Assembly (NCBI GenBank): GCA_032622095.1 | Contig: CP136066.1 | Span: 146,971,559-147,035,558, forward strand | Source: Siphonodentalium dalli | Taxonomy: Eukaryota; Mollusca; Scaphopoda; Gadilida; Siphonodentaliidae | Direction of reading: 5' to 3' | DNA: 64,000 nucleotides | Shown: piece by piece, positions 1 through 11,863 of the stretch | Numbering within the stretch: position 1 is the first letter of the stretch | How the letters are laid out: each line of letters begins with the position of its first letter | Notes under the pieces: generated by a model | The model's input: the letters and a program-made list of their open reading frames with translations, nothing else | Databases searched by the model: none | Told to the model about the DNA's origin: nothing | Position numbers and translations under genes: made by a program

Positions 1-556
1 TATTTGTTGTTGTGTATTGCATTACTTTGATCAAGTCTGCGCTTGTGTTATTCTCACAAAAGGTAATGCGTGTTTACATTTCACAATTCTACTGCATAAC
101 GCGTCACCGCCTGATTACAGTCTGCGAGTGCGACGGAAAAAAATTTCCACATGTCCGAGCGCCATTAATTCCTTAAATACGACACTATTTAATCGAATGA
201 GGTCAAATATTCGCATATAACTTGACTCATATGTTATTCTGCACAATTCTGGCCAGTGCCGACTTTCATTTCGCATTACTTTCGTTTTTATCGAAATATA
301 ACCGTTTTCTATGGAGATTCCCATGTAAATTTGTTCAACCAAAAAAATTCATAGTTTTGCCAATTTCAAGCTAGTTTAATACTTTATAGCATGGTCAGGG
401 CATAATCTGGCCTATCGAGTGATGGTAGACGTTCCTTCAGTGTGCACAACAAATATTTGGTCCCAACGAAGCAGGCTAAAATCCTGAAATTTGTCAATTG
501 ACTTTGAGTGTGAAGAAAATATTCATTTAAACTTCCAAAATTGGTTGAAATATGCT
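1..556. other. No gene recognised
   Basis: AT-rich sequence without a convincing coding region. The only structure I see is a short block near 355-405 (CAATTTCAAGCTAGT followed by CATGGTCAGGGCAT) that recurs at 700-735 and in part at 1256-1270, so this end already belongs to a local repeat cluster. Confidence 0.6.
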
Positions 557-714
557 CAACAACATTCAGTTGAATGGTGACATTATTTATAGTCGCCGAC
601 TAACTTCCATGATGAATAAAATTTGTTTTTATTGATGACAATTATGTCGCGAGTCATAAAAATGTTAATTTTCTGAAGAAAAAATATTCATTGTTTCGCC
701 AATTTCAAGCTAGT
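557..714 (+). repeat. Direct repeat, copy 1 (~158 bp)
   Basis: This block, beginning CAACAACATTCAGTTGAATG and ending CAATTTCAAGCTAGT, recurs almost base for base at 1112-1270. The two copies differ by scattered substitutions and one or two single-base indels. They flank the G/C-ended MITE-like unit at 819-1066, so the unit either sits between tandem copies or inserted into one of them. Confidence 0.8.
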
Positions 715-818
715 ATTGAGCATGGTCAGGGCATTATATATAATGATTAAGATTGCTAAAGAACTGAAATAATGAAATGGGAAACTTTTACTGACATCTG
801 GTAAGGATTGAGGAGCAG

Positions 819-1066
819 ATGCTAGAGGCCCCCACCCCCACCCCCCATGGAATACGGAATACCACTTAACACAGAAGTTGGAATACGGAATACCATATGG
901 AATACATAACATTATATGAAAACTTCATTTTTTGGAAGGTCGGCGTACGAATACCGGTATTTTTGGAATACCGAATACCTCCCTAACAGAGGGGCCGGAA
1001 TACGGCGTACCTCATAACAGGGCATGGAATACGGCATACGAAAAAGGGGGGTGGGGGCCTCATGCT
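819..1066. mobile_element. Small inverted-repeat element with C/G-rich ends
   Basis: The left end reads ATGCTAGAGGCCCCCACCCC and the right end carries its near-perfect inverse (GGGGTGGGGGCCTC then ATGCTAT). The interior of about 200 bp is built from repeated GGAATACGGAATACC or GGCGTACG-like words. No coding potential. The size and inverted ends suggest a MITE. The G-runs could form a G-quadruplex on one strand. The superfamily is not recognised. Confidence 0.6.
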
Positions 1067-1111
1067 ATGGAGCCTCCCAATATATTGTCTGCTCCACATC
1101 TCAATAGAATT

Positions 1112-1270
1112 CAACAACATTCAGTTGAATGGTGACATTATTTATAGTCACCGACTAACTTCCACGATGAATCAAATTTGTTTTTATTGGTGACAATTTA
1201 TGTCGCGAGTGATAAAAATGTAAATTTTCTGAAGAAAAAAAATTAATTGGTTTGCGAATTTCAAGCTAGT
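1112..1270 (+). repeat. Direct repeat, copy 2 (~159 bp)
   Basis: Second copy of the 557-714 block, in the same orientation and about 555 bp downstream of the first. Confidence 0.8.
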
Positions 1271-1990
1271 TTATAGCGAACATGGGAACCAAGGTACAAT
1301 TTATGCCATTTAGGCACACTTCAGAGTGAAATCTGGGCTTATATTTCGGCAAGAATCCAAATCTAGATTCTCGCAAATTACCCTGGATTCTCATGAAAAA
1401 GTATATATGGATTCTCGCAAAATCAGATGAAATATATGCCCTAGTGGAAATATAGCAAATCGTTTAATGCTTGTTTTCGGAGATTTATATATATGTTTAA
1501 AGACATATTATGGACTTTTTCGGGAGCGAGAAATTGATAAGTTAGTGCTCGGGCACTTTTCCAACGTGGGGAATGTTATCATTCTACTAACATCACTGAA
1601 AATTTCCAAAAGATCTACCACACCACTTCATATAGAACATCGTCTGAACTATTCCAAATTGTAAATATTTACATCTCGATTCGGGGCGCAACTATCGGCT
1701 GTAATTAAACAAAAATCATTTTGCCATCGAGAGTCATTGCATTTAACTAATATATAAGAATGACGTTGTGTAACATCCATTTGGATTAATATTCGTAACA
1801 AATAACTACTTTGAGAAAGATTATTCTTAATTTCTATTTATTTGATCACTCTGCCCGGTGTCTGCCGGAGTGTTTCACATCACTTTAATCAAGGAAGACT
1901 GTTAAGAAAAACTGCATTTCAAGACCACCAAACAACTTTCCTTTTTAGGGCCACCAGATCTTCCAAATATGTACTTCTTCCATTTTGCTA
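1271..1990. other. No gene recognised
   Basis: AT-rich, no convincing coding region. A GGATTCTCRYRAAA-like word repeats a few times between 1355 and 1425. Confidence 0.55.
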
Positions 1991-1991
1991 T

Positions 1992-2555
1992 CAAAGACCG
2001 AAAAATGTCGTTAAACTAGAGATCCAAATACCCCCTAAGGGCCCCTCTATCTTGATATATTAAAGACCGAAAAATGTCGTTAAACTATAAAGACCGAAAA
2101 ATGTCGTTAAACTAGAGATCCAAATACCCCCTATATCTTGAGATATTATAAAGACCGAAAAATGTCATTAAACTATTAATTGTTGTTGCTGTTGTTTATT
2201 AGGGTTTATCGTCATTCTAGCCGCTAGGCCACACACGACGTTGTCAATTTTACGGGTGGAGTAAAGACCACGCAGAGGCTCAATTTCACCGGGAAGTTGT
2301 TCCACTGCGTGTAGAAACCACCGACCCCCCGAAAGCAATTGACAAACTTGCCCAGATGCACGATTCCGGTCACCCTCCCTATGGTGGGGTTCGAACCAGC
2401 TTCGTCAGCGCTGGACGGCCTGGGACGAAGTAATTCACCTGGCACTCTACCGACTGGACCACCGGGGGCCCCCATTAAACTGTTAAAGACCGAAAATTTC
2501 GTTAAATTGCAAAGACCGAAAAATGTCGTTAAACTAGAGATCCAAACATCCCCAC
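1992..2555 (+). repeat. AAAGACCGAAAAATGTCGTTAAACT minisatellite, split by a SINE
   Basis: The phrase AAAGACCGAAAAATGTCGTT followed by AAACT occurs at about 1993, 2064, 2089, 2152, 2486 and 2512, several times followed by AGAGATCCAAATACCCC. Copies are 25 bp when alone and 60-70 bp with the longer tail. A related diverged phrase reappears at 4990-5015, on the far side of the 164-bp satellite element, so both that element and the SINE appear to have inserted into this repeat. Confidence 0.75.
2180..2472 (-). mobile_element. tRNA-derived SINE, minus strand
   Basis: Read on the minus strand the element starts with a tRNA-like head: a box A-like TGGTCCAGTCGGTAGAGTGC (2442-2461) and a box B GGTTCGAACCC (2387-2397) at tRNA-like spacing. 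A conserved-looking body and a CAACAGCAACAACAA tail follow. It is bracketed by a 14-bp direct duplication, CATTAAACTATTAA (2166-2179) and CATTAAACTGTTAA (2473-2486), with one mismatch. This is the expected result of LINE-assisted insertion. Short ORFs across it are not genes. Confidence 0.85.
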
Positions 2556-2562
2556 CCCTATT

Positions 2563-4975
2563 TTTAGCTCAACTTTACTTTGTAAAGTTTGAGCTATTGC
2601 CATGGCTTTGTCGCCCGTGTGTATGTGTGTACGAAGGCGTCAACAATGCAGGCTACAGGTCGTACCTTTGGTCGGATCATTATGAAATTTGTCATAGCTG
2701 TTGACATCAACATTTAGACCAGATTATTAATTTTGGGATCATTCGGAAAAAAAACATGGCCGCCAGTGGCCATCTTGGATTTCAAAATTCAATCCATTAG
2801 CACGGGCTACAGGTCGTACTTTTAGTCTGATCATCATAAAATTTGTCAAGAATGTTAATTATGACATGTATATGGGAACGAGTCATTTTGGGGTCATTCG
2901 GTCAATAAACATTGCCGTCAGCAGCCATCTTGGATTTTACTCTTTGTATGACTAAATCCTTTAGCACAGGCTACAGGTCGTACCTTTAGTCTGATCATCA
3001 TAAAATTTGTCACGGCTGTTGAAATTGGAATGTAGATGGGAACGAGTCATTTTGGGGTCATTCAGACAAAAAACATGGCCGCCAGTGGCCATCTTGGATT
3101 TCAAAATTTAATCCATTAGCACGGTCCACAGGTCGTACTGTTCGTCTGATCATCATGAAATTTGTCATGGATGATAATATTGACATGTAGATGGGAACGA
3201 GTAATTTTGGGGTTATTCAGCCAAAAAACATGGCCGCCAGCAGCCATCTTGGATTTTACTCTTTGTATGACTAAATTCTTTAGCACAGGCTACAGGTCGT
3301 ACTTTCAGTCTGATCATCATAAAATTTGTCAAGAATGTTAATAATGACATGTAGATGGGAACGAGTCATTTTGGGATCATTTGTCCCAAAAACATGGCCG
3401 CCAGCAGCCATCTTGGATTTTACTCTTTGTATGACTAAATTCTTTAGCACGGGCTACAGGTCGTACTTTCAGTCTGATCATCATAAAATTTGTCAAGAAT
3501 GTTAATAGTGACATGTAGATGGGAACTAGTCATTTTGGGATCATTTGACCAAAAAACATGGCCGCCAGCAGCCATCTTGGATTTTACTCTTTGTATGACT
3601 AAATTCTTTATCACAGGCTACAGGTCGTACTTTTAGTCTGATCATCATGAAATTTGTCATGAATGTTAATAATGACATGTAGATGTGAACGAGACATTTT
3701 GGGGTCATTCGGTCAATAAACATTGCCGTCAGCAGCCATCTTGGATTTTACTCTTTGTATGACTAAATCCTTTAGCACAGGCTACAGGTCGTACCTTTAG
3801 TCTGATCATCATAAAATTTGTCACGGCTGTTGAAATTGGAATGTAGATGGGAACGAGTCATTTTGGGGTCATTCAGACAAAAAACATGGCCGCCAGTGGC
3901 CATCTTGGATTTCAAAATTTAATCCATTAGCACGGTCCACAGGTCGTACTGTTCGTCTGATCATCATGAAATTTGTCATGGATGATAATATTGACATGTA
4001 GATGGGAACGAGTAATTTTGGGGTTATTCAGCCAAAAAACATGGCCGCCAGCAGCCATCTTGGATTTTACTCTTTGTATGACTAAATTCTTTAGCACAGG
4101 CTACAGGTCGTACTTTCAGTCTGATCATCATAAAATTTGTCAAGAATGTTAATAATGACATGTAGATGGGAACGAGTCATTTTGGGATCATTTGACCTAA
4201 AAACATGGCCGCCAGCAGCCATCTTGGATTTTACTCTTTGTATGACTAAATTCTTTATCACAGGCTACAGGTCGTACTTTTAGTCTGATCATCATAAAAT
4301 TTGTCATGAATGTTAATAATGACATGTAGATGTGAACGAGTCATTTTGGGGTCATTCGGTCAATAAACATTGCCGCCAGCAGCCATCTTGGATTTTACTC
4401 TTTGTATGACTAAATTCTTTAGCACAGGCTACAGGTCGTACTTTCAGTCTGATCATCATAAAATTTGTCAAGAATGTTAATAATGACATGTAGATGGGAA
4501 CGAGTCATTTTGGGATCATTTGACCCAAAAACATGGCCGCCAGCAGCCATCTTGGATTTTACTCTTTGTATGACTAAATTATTTAGCACGGGCTACAGGT
4601 CGTACTTTCAGTCTGATCATCATAAAATTTGTCAAGAATGTTAATAGTGACATGTAGATGGGAACTAGTCATTTTGGGATCATTTGACCCAAAAACATGG
4701 CCGCCAGCAGCCATCTTGGATTTTACTCTTTGTATGACTAAATCCTTTAGCACGGGCTACAGGTCGTACCTTTAGTCTGATCATCATGAAATTTTTCATG
4801 GCTGTTGAAATTGGAATGTAGATGAGAATGAGACATTTTGGGGACATTCCGACAAAAAAACATGGCTGCCAGCGGCCATATTGGATTTCCAAATTCAATT
4901 CTAAATCTTTCCATTCATTGCTCATCACACAAATTTAACTTCTTCTCAAAGTTGAGCTACAGTGTCATTGACACT
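2563..4975 (+). repeat. Element made of 164-bp satellite units
   Basis: About 14 tandem units. The word TAGCACRGGCTACAGGTCGT recurs at 2798, 2962, 3117, 3281, 3445, 3609, 3773, 3928, 4092, 4256, 4420, 4584 and 4748: steps of 164 bp except two 155-bp steps. Units contain ATGGCCGCCAGCAGCCATCT and TCTGATCATCATAAAATTTG. The array is bounded by TTTTTAGCTCAACTTTAC on the left and by GTTGAGCTACAGTGTCATTG, then ACACTTTCATTT, on the right. The same ends bound reverse-orientation copies at 40.6 and 57.6 kb. It therefore behaves as a dispersed element with an internal satellite. Short ORFs inside are repeat shadows. Confidence 0.85.
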
Positions 4976-5272
4976 TTCATTTGAGACATTAAAGAACGAA
5001 ATATGTCGTTACACCATTAATGATCATTAATACATAATTTGTGTTTATGAAAGTCTGGTACAGACAGTTTGTTTCCAGTACATATTCATTGGAACGTAAA
5101 CAATTATTCTGACAGAAATCATGTTAATATTGCCTTTCGTTACTGGTTTCCTTGACTCACATATCTCTCACTGCTTAATACTTATAATTAAAACAAATGT
5201 TCTGTGTTTTGTGTCACTTCTTAATAGCATTCTGTATTCTGCTATTGAAAAGAAAAACAGTTGTAGTATACC
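4976..5272. other. No gene recognised
   Basis: A diverged piece of the AAAGACCG minisatellite at 4990-5015, then AT-rich sequence with no feature I can name. Confidence 0.5.
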
Positions 5273-5770
5273 TTAAATGTATGAAGGCCTTGGTGGGTAT
5301 CATGTGAAGTTGTGAACATATTTCCACCTGTCAAAAACCGCTACAAACGAAATAATATTCAAATATAGACAGACTTTGTTAATATACAAATGAGAAATAT
5401 CTCATAAACATTATGTTATAGTCGTAAATTTGCCGACTGTTATGTAAACAAAGCATAAAAAGTTACTTTCCTGGTGTTTCTTTATATTATGATGGTAAAC
5501 ATAAAGAGCGTTCTTTGTTGCTCAATTCCTTATTTGAAAATAATAAAGAGCGTTTATACCATTTGTGTGTGATTAGCCAGTAGCATTATGCTGCCTTCTA
5601 TAACACAATCAGACTCTCGTTTAGGTAAAATTTAGTAGGTCTTTATGTAAGCATGATGTTTAAGGGATAGTGATCGTATATTTAAACCAAAATGTATGCG
5701 TTTTAATATTGATCTGTTTACGGTGTTTGGAACAAATATTTTCGACAACTAAACCCTCTCGTCCCTTTAA
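5273..5770 (+). mobile_element. TTAA MITE family A, diverged copy
   Basis: About 498 bp between TTAA tetranucleotides at 5273-5276 and 5767-5770. Internal words shared with the better copies at 18.5 and 32.5 kb include GTCAAAAACCRC, TATAGACAGACTTTGTT, GGTAAACATAAAGAGCGTT and TTTGTGTGTGATTA. The terminal repeats are degraded, so this is an old copy. No coding capacity. Confidence 0.7.
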
Positions 5771-6830
5771 TATAATTAATATAACATCCCTCATCCAATA
5801 ATCTCCAAATTGCATATCTAATTTCAATCCTAGTTACACGTCACACCGCCCCTCATCATTTGCCAATTGTACACCCTTTTTTGCTGCTTCTGCTGCAACT
5901 GCTCAATTTCTTAAAAAATTATTGAAAAAATGGCCCTCCGGCCTGCGACATTTACCTCCGATTTAGTTTTTTCGATCATCGGTCCACCCCAAAATTGAGC
6001 ACACGTCCCTATATAATATACCTATTTAAACCGAGTATACACGGTGGTGTAATAGAACAACCATTAATTTAACCGTAACCGTAGCATATTTCCACGTATA
6101 CGTGTACGTTTTCACGACAAATCCCCTCTGATCTGTTATTAATGAACCAAACAATTAACATGTCAACACACTCTGGCCCGCCAATGCTACAGTGTATAAA
6201 CGTAACGGGGCAAATATGCATATTATATTGACAGCTAACGAGAACATTCATCACCAACAATCTGCTCACCCCTTTCAGTCGATACGATAGAAACTAAACG
6301 ATTTGTTACTTCTAATTACCCGTACTTAATTACACTACTTGCGTGTTAATAAAGTACGACTCCCCCCCCCCCCCCCCAATCACAACTAAAGGTGAAACAT
6401 GGGATTTAGAACATTAATATTCACTCTTACACAGTTCCACATTCAAGGTGTGTCTTGTGTAATCGTATGTCAGTTGTAACGTTGTGAAACCGCAACCGAA
6501 CTGATTTATTCTATTGCTAAATAGTTCATGGGTGACCTGATGCATGCATCTTAGTTTTCTTGGTATATTAGAGGTGCATAAATAGTAACGGCGTATAATG
6601 GCAGTGTGTGTGGTGGAAGCAGAGCGCTGTTCGTGCCCCTGTGGCCTCTGGTAATTGAAGCTACTTCGAAGCGCCCGTGCGATTTTGTCTGTTGTGAGTT
6701 TCGTGTGCCTAACAATGGGGTAATCATTGAACTATTCCTTCGCCAGCCTTGGGAATCGGTGTGCTTTACCAAAAAACAGGGAACGGTTGCAACAATGGGA
6801 TTGTGCTCTAAGTAAATTTATCGATAACAT
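5771..6830. other. No gene recognised
   Basis: Mixed-composition sequence with a C homopolymer at 6362-6377. The longest open frames (about 65-75 codons at 6551-6815, both strands overlapping) match nothing I know and overlap each other, so I do not call them. Confidence 0.5.
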
Positions 6831-7450
6831 ATTTTAATAATTACATACTATGTAATAATGCATAAACTCTGTTCGCTCAATGACTGTGGAACATGTTGAC
6901 CATGTGTAAACACGTGTAAATACTTCTCTATATATAATAAAATGCATGTCTTCATACTATCCGGGGTTACCGAAGGCTGTGTGCGCATAATGTCTGTTTA
7001 TATGTACACAACTTTGTGTAGTATGTTATCCTTTAATTAATCGTGCATGTTGTTTATCGTGCGTCATGTTCCGTATTAATTTATGGCTGATTTGTAAATA
7101 ACTGTATCTGAACTATTCATTGAATCGAGGCAATACAGGAATTGATCATTTCCGTCCCGCGTTTAGTACCTATATATAATAGATCATCACTAGAACTGAA
7201 TTAACCCTTTCCCGACAGGAGCTGCGCTGGTGCAGCAATACACTTACCGAAGATTGTGTGCGAATGTAACGTATATATGTTCATGTACACAGCTTTGTGT
7301 AGTATTTTGTCATTTTGCATGTTTGTTGTTAATCGTGCGTCGGCATGTTCCGTATTAATTTATGGCTGATTTGTAAATAACTGTATCTGAACTATTCATT
7401 GAATCGAGGCAATACAGGAATCGATCATTTCCGCCCCGCATTTAGTACCT
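6830..7450 (+). repeat. Dispersed repeat with an internal duplication
   Basis: Two direct copies of a block containing TGTTCCGTATTAATTTATGG and CTGAACTATTCATTGAATCG lie at about 7065-7190 and 7343-7445. Between them is ATTAACCCTTTCCCGACAGG followed by AGCTGCGCTGGTGCAGCAAT, a phrase that recurs at 10.63 kb and, diverged, at 12.17 kb. The segment 6840-7050 reappears in reverse complement at 16.43-16.62 kb. Confidence 0.75.
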
Positions 7451-7451
7451 A

Positions 7452-10400
7452 CTAGCAGGGTTACCCGGCGTTGCCCAGGTTAATGCGATGTGAAACCCTC
7501 TGTATGCTGCGGATATTTGTTGGGGATAGAGAATGCTCTTGCTTAAAGTGTTATACGTTTTCTCATAAATTGTATATTCAAATAGCATCATAAAACATGA
7601 TTATTACAGTCATGGAATATAAGTAGTGGCCCACCTTGTCAATTGTCATTCTGTTTATCGCGATTAATCCGTTCCACCAATAATGAAGTATTTATTTATT
7701 TACAACTGCGTATACATTAGACGTTATAATATCATACATGAACATCATAAACACATTAGTTCGATAAAAGATGATAATTGGGTTTTACATATTGAGATGT
7801 ATCAATCAATTTAGTGGGTTGGACTAAGATCTCGAGGACACCTGGCTATCACATCGCCATGAAGATACAGATGTTTCAAAGAAATTTCCAGGTGCTCCTC
7901 TGTTCATGGTGCTATATATTGGCTAAATATTCTCAGTTTAAACGAAATGTTGCTGCGCAATATATCAGTTACATGTGTCAGGCACAGAGCGAGATTTTGA
8001 GTTGTTTATGTCGGTCGATGAGTCTGTTATAAAACCCTTGTCAGATGTCAGTATTGGGAGGACCCTGAAAAGTCTTATACTACTAACTGCATTTTCTTGT
8101 ATATCAGAAGAAACTATATTTGACTGCACACTGTGACCACTATTTTTGAACAGGCCTGCCATATCTCTTGATAAATTGTAACTTTTTTGTGGAAACTGTA
8201 TTGAATGGAACAGACTCAATTTTTTTTATAATATATATGCAATCCTCTGACGGTTCGAGGTCTCTCAGCTTGCACGAATATATGTATCTCTTCAACTGAA
8301 TGATAAATAGACGTTTAGTGCTTCTTCTATGTATCTCCTTTTGTTAGCTCATTGTGTGAATGCCCTGATTGGCACCCCATATAAATATGACAGTTAAGAA
8401 GATATAATTGTTCAAGTGACTTAAGTGGGTCACCATATGTCGGGATTGTGAAATATGAACGCCCAAAACTACTTAAATTGATATGGAGATGGCCTGGGTG
8501 ACTGTATATAACTTATATGTGGATATCGGCGAATAGAAATCTTATCAATGATAGTGCATATCCGCTCGCCACCCGTGACGCAAACGACACCAAATGTGAT
8601 TTAATTCATGGTATATCATTAGAGAAAAACGTTTATGAATTTGGTGGAAATTGGTGCCAAATATATTTGTATCAACTTTTGCCTCTTTTGACATATTTAA
8701 ACCACGACCATTAGACTCATGGATGCATGATATACTGGCGATGATTATATATATGTTTGGTGGTAATCAGCAACTAATCAAATTCTGAGAATAGTTATGA
8801 CCCCATATCTCTCACCCAAACGACAGCAATTTGACGTCTTTAAATCACACGATGATATTCCTCGTATCATAGAGAAGAATAATATATCAATTTGGTGGAA
8901 ATCTGGGCTAAAAATAGTTTATTAAATCAATTGTTGATGCAACGCTGACTCGAACAACGCCATATTACGAAGGTGATTATGTATTCGTTTGGTGGAAATC
9001 GGGGACAAAACTATTTCACCATATTTTTTTAATTTTGCCGACTTTCCCCTTTTCTTCCCCTGACACCAACAGCGTCATTTTAGAAAAGTTTAACCCGCAC
9101 CATTATCTTCCTTGTAAAAAGTTACCCCTCTTAGACCGCCTTGGTGCCACCTCGAGTGTACTACGTGAAGTTATATATAGAACCCACACAGACAGACAGA
9201 AAGACAGTCAGACAGACAGCACGATTTGATTTCTTGTATCATTTGAGAAGAACGTGTCTGAATTTGATGGTAATTGGTACTAAAAATATTTTGTATTATG
9301 TTTGGTGACCCTCCCGTCCCTATTTCGGACTCATGCTGCACACACTAAGACTCATTATAGATTAGAGATGCATATATATGAAATTGGTGAAAATTGGCGA
9401 GTATACAAATTCGTATCAAATTCAAGGTTCCCATATCTCTCACACATAGGGCACAAATATGGTGTATCTAAACGACACAATAAGATTCCCCGTATCAGAG
9501 AGAAGAATATGTATCAATCTGGTGGAAATCGGCACTAAACATATAGATATAATTTGTTGTGTCCCTCTCATCTCTATACACCACTGACTCGAATGGTCCA
9601 CTTGTGACATCCTTAAACCACACGATTACACTCCTGATATCATGGAGATGATTGTTTATAAGTTTGGTGATAATCGGCGACTAAACAATTTTGTTTATCA
9701 AATTTGGTGCCAATCCCTCCCCTCCCCATCTCTCACCCAAACAGCACCACTATGGCGTCTTTAAATCACACGATTAGATTCCTCGTATCATGGATAAGAA
9801 CGTGTATCAATTTGGTGGAAATTGGCGCAAAAAAATTTTTGCATACATTTTAGTGCCCCTGTCCCTTTCAATGCAACCCTGACTCGAATGAGGCCACATT
9901 TGACAGATATAAGCCGCACCATTAGACTCCATGGGGATGATTTTGTATAAGTGTGGTGGCAATCGACGACTTTACCAATTATTATCAAATTTAGTGCCCA
10001 CCCCCTCCCAATCTCTCATCCAAAAGACAACAATTTGGCGTTGTTAAATCGCACAATTAGATTCATTGTATCATGAAGAAGATTATATATCAATTTGGTG
10101 TTGTTCGCTAAAATTAGTTTTATCAATTTTGGTGCCCCTCTCCCCTTCCTTGCATCCCTGACTCGAACGACCACACTTTTGACATATTTAAACCACACCG
10201 TTGGATTCTTCATATCATGGGGATGATTATATGTAAGTTTCGTGGCAATCGGCGACAGAATAAAATCTGCCCCTCCCCCTTCCGGGCACCCCTGACGCGA
10301 ACGGCGCGACTTTTGCCATATTTAAACCACACCATTATATTCCTCATATCATGGGGATGATTATATATAAGTTTGGTGGCAATCGGCGACATTTTTTGTT

Positions 10401-10545
10401 CTGCCCCTCCCCCTTTTCTGCCCCTGACAACAACGGCGTCACTTTAGAAAATTCTAACCCCGACCATTATCTTTCTCGTAAAAAGCTACTCCTAGTAGAC
10501 CCCTTTGGCATCATCTAGATGGTCCCCTGTGAATTTCTATAGAAC

Positions 10546-10580
<35 letters not shown>

Positions 10581-10600
10581 TTCGCAAATATAGATATAGA
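7452..10600 (+). repeat. 3-kb modular repeat with ACTAGC start and GACA tail
   Basis: Starts with ACTAGCAGGGTTACCCGGCG, resembling ACTAGC-type starts of abundant invertebrate elements. It ends with a (GACA)n run at 10549-10580 and a TATAGATATAGATA tail. Between about 8.5 and 10.4 kb a diverged module recurs roughly every 140 bp, marked by TTTGGTGGAAATCGGCG-like words near 8641, 8758, 8900, 8990, 9265, 9392, 9520, 9663, 9812, 9955, 10097, 10240 and 10370, with CCCCTGACTCGAACG-like words between them. No protein is evident; class unknown. Confidence 0.65.
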
Positions 10601-10720
10601 TATATAATAGATCATCACTAGAACTGAATTAACCCTTTCCTGACAGGAGCTGCGCTGGTGCAGCAATACACTTATTACAGGAATTGATCATTACCGTCTC
10701 GCATTTAGCACGTATATATA
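10601..10720 (+). repeat. Copy of the 7.1-kb dispersed repeat
   Basis: Carries the same AATAGATCATCACTAGAACT, CCTGACAGGAGCTGCGCTGG and ACAGGAATTGATCATT phrases as 7170-7440, with the middle deleted. Confidence 0.75.
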
Positions 10721-11284
10721 TCAGTGGAATAAATCACTTCTTTCTTTCACTGTCCTTCAAGTTGGTGAACATTAAATGTGAGTCACCCCTGCGTGCTTGC
10801 CTTGAGGGCTGATTGAAATGCTACGCTGAGGAATCATTCAACCATACCGATGCTGGTAAATAAATTAAGAAATTGCAATTAAATAAATAAACAAAGTTTA
10901 AAAAACATTTCTGTCAAAAAGGTGGTAAGTGTTTTCTCCTGTTTTGAGCCTAATTTACAGTATAAGCTATCTGCACAGTACAGAAGTTACTCTCCATTGT
11001 TGATCCATTACTCCGTACACAGTGCTTTGAAGCGACTGACAATCCGAGCCAAAATAATACCAAACACAAACACTTGTAAAAGTTATACGTTATACTAGGC
11101 GGATAATTACATCTCTCTTAAAACGATTTGACGTCCGAATGGTTTAAAATAAAAACTGCTTCAAAGAGAAACTAGTATGTGCACCCAAGATGTAATTAAT
11201 GGGGCATTCATCATGAAAACCGAGATGTCCACACGACGACTAACCATCGAGGGAAATGTTGGGGGGAGACTGAATTAATCAAGT
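10721..11284. other. No gene recognised
   Basis: No coding region, repeat or RNA gene that I can support. Confidence 0.5.
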
Positions 11285-11863
11285 TTAGACTATCTTATCT
11301 TTAAGATTCTGATTCTTCTTAAATTCGATTATCACTTTTTTGTTGAGTGGTTCAGCCAGTTCTCCATCCAACTTGATCGCCCTCTCCTTGTATATTCGCG
11401 CAATTTCTGTGTTGCGGCCACTATATACAAGAGGAAGACATATCAAGCTATTCGGTGGAGCTGGTTGATACACGTTCATTCCATAAGAAGTTGTGGTTTT
11501 AAGTGTGGGTATCCAAACTTCTTCTCGCTGCAGTCTCATAGATTTAGAGTCCTCTTCTGTTTCACAGAGAGGCACTATCCCTTTGGGAATGAAACGAAAG
11601 TCAGTGATAACATTATGTCCCGGTGAACAGAAATGGTTGGCAACTGGCTTGTCCAACTTCAGTTTGGTGCTTGAGAGATGGGACCTCATGCGGACTGTGA
11701 GTTCAGTTTTGGTCTGGCTTATATATTGGAATCTGCAAAACTGACAGGTTATAAGATAAATTAAATTTGCAGAGTAGCAATCCATTTGATGAGCAATCCG
11801 ATATTGAACGCGAGTTTTTTCGCTCTGAAAGAAATTCCCAATCTGAATATAGTGTCTGTTCAT
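11285..11863 (-). mobile_element. Penelope-like retroelement, GIY-YIG endonuclease remnant
   Basis: The 192-codon open frame matches the C-terminal GIY-YIG endonuclease of Penelope-like elements, which nicks target DNA for reverse transcription. Visible in order: NCAM just upstream plus NLIYLITCQFC (the Cys-containing IY strand), YISQTKTELTVRMRSH (the YIG helix with its Arg and His), PVANHF...SPGHN, REEVWI and LKTTTSYGMNV. The second glycine of the YIG motif is Ser here, and an in-frame stop (11873-11875) lies four codons before the first Met, where the Cys-rich linker should continue. The reverse-transcriptase part is absent. I read this as a dead 3' fragment. It is not a host gene, although the endonuclease frame itself is still open. 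Confidence 0.85.

Noticed and set aside
2339-2704. 121-codon frame and tRNA-like gene
   Set aside because: The A and B boxes belong to a SINE with target duplications, not to a functional tRNA; the frame crosses SINE and satellite.
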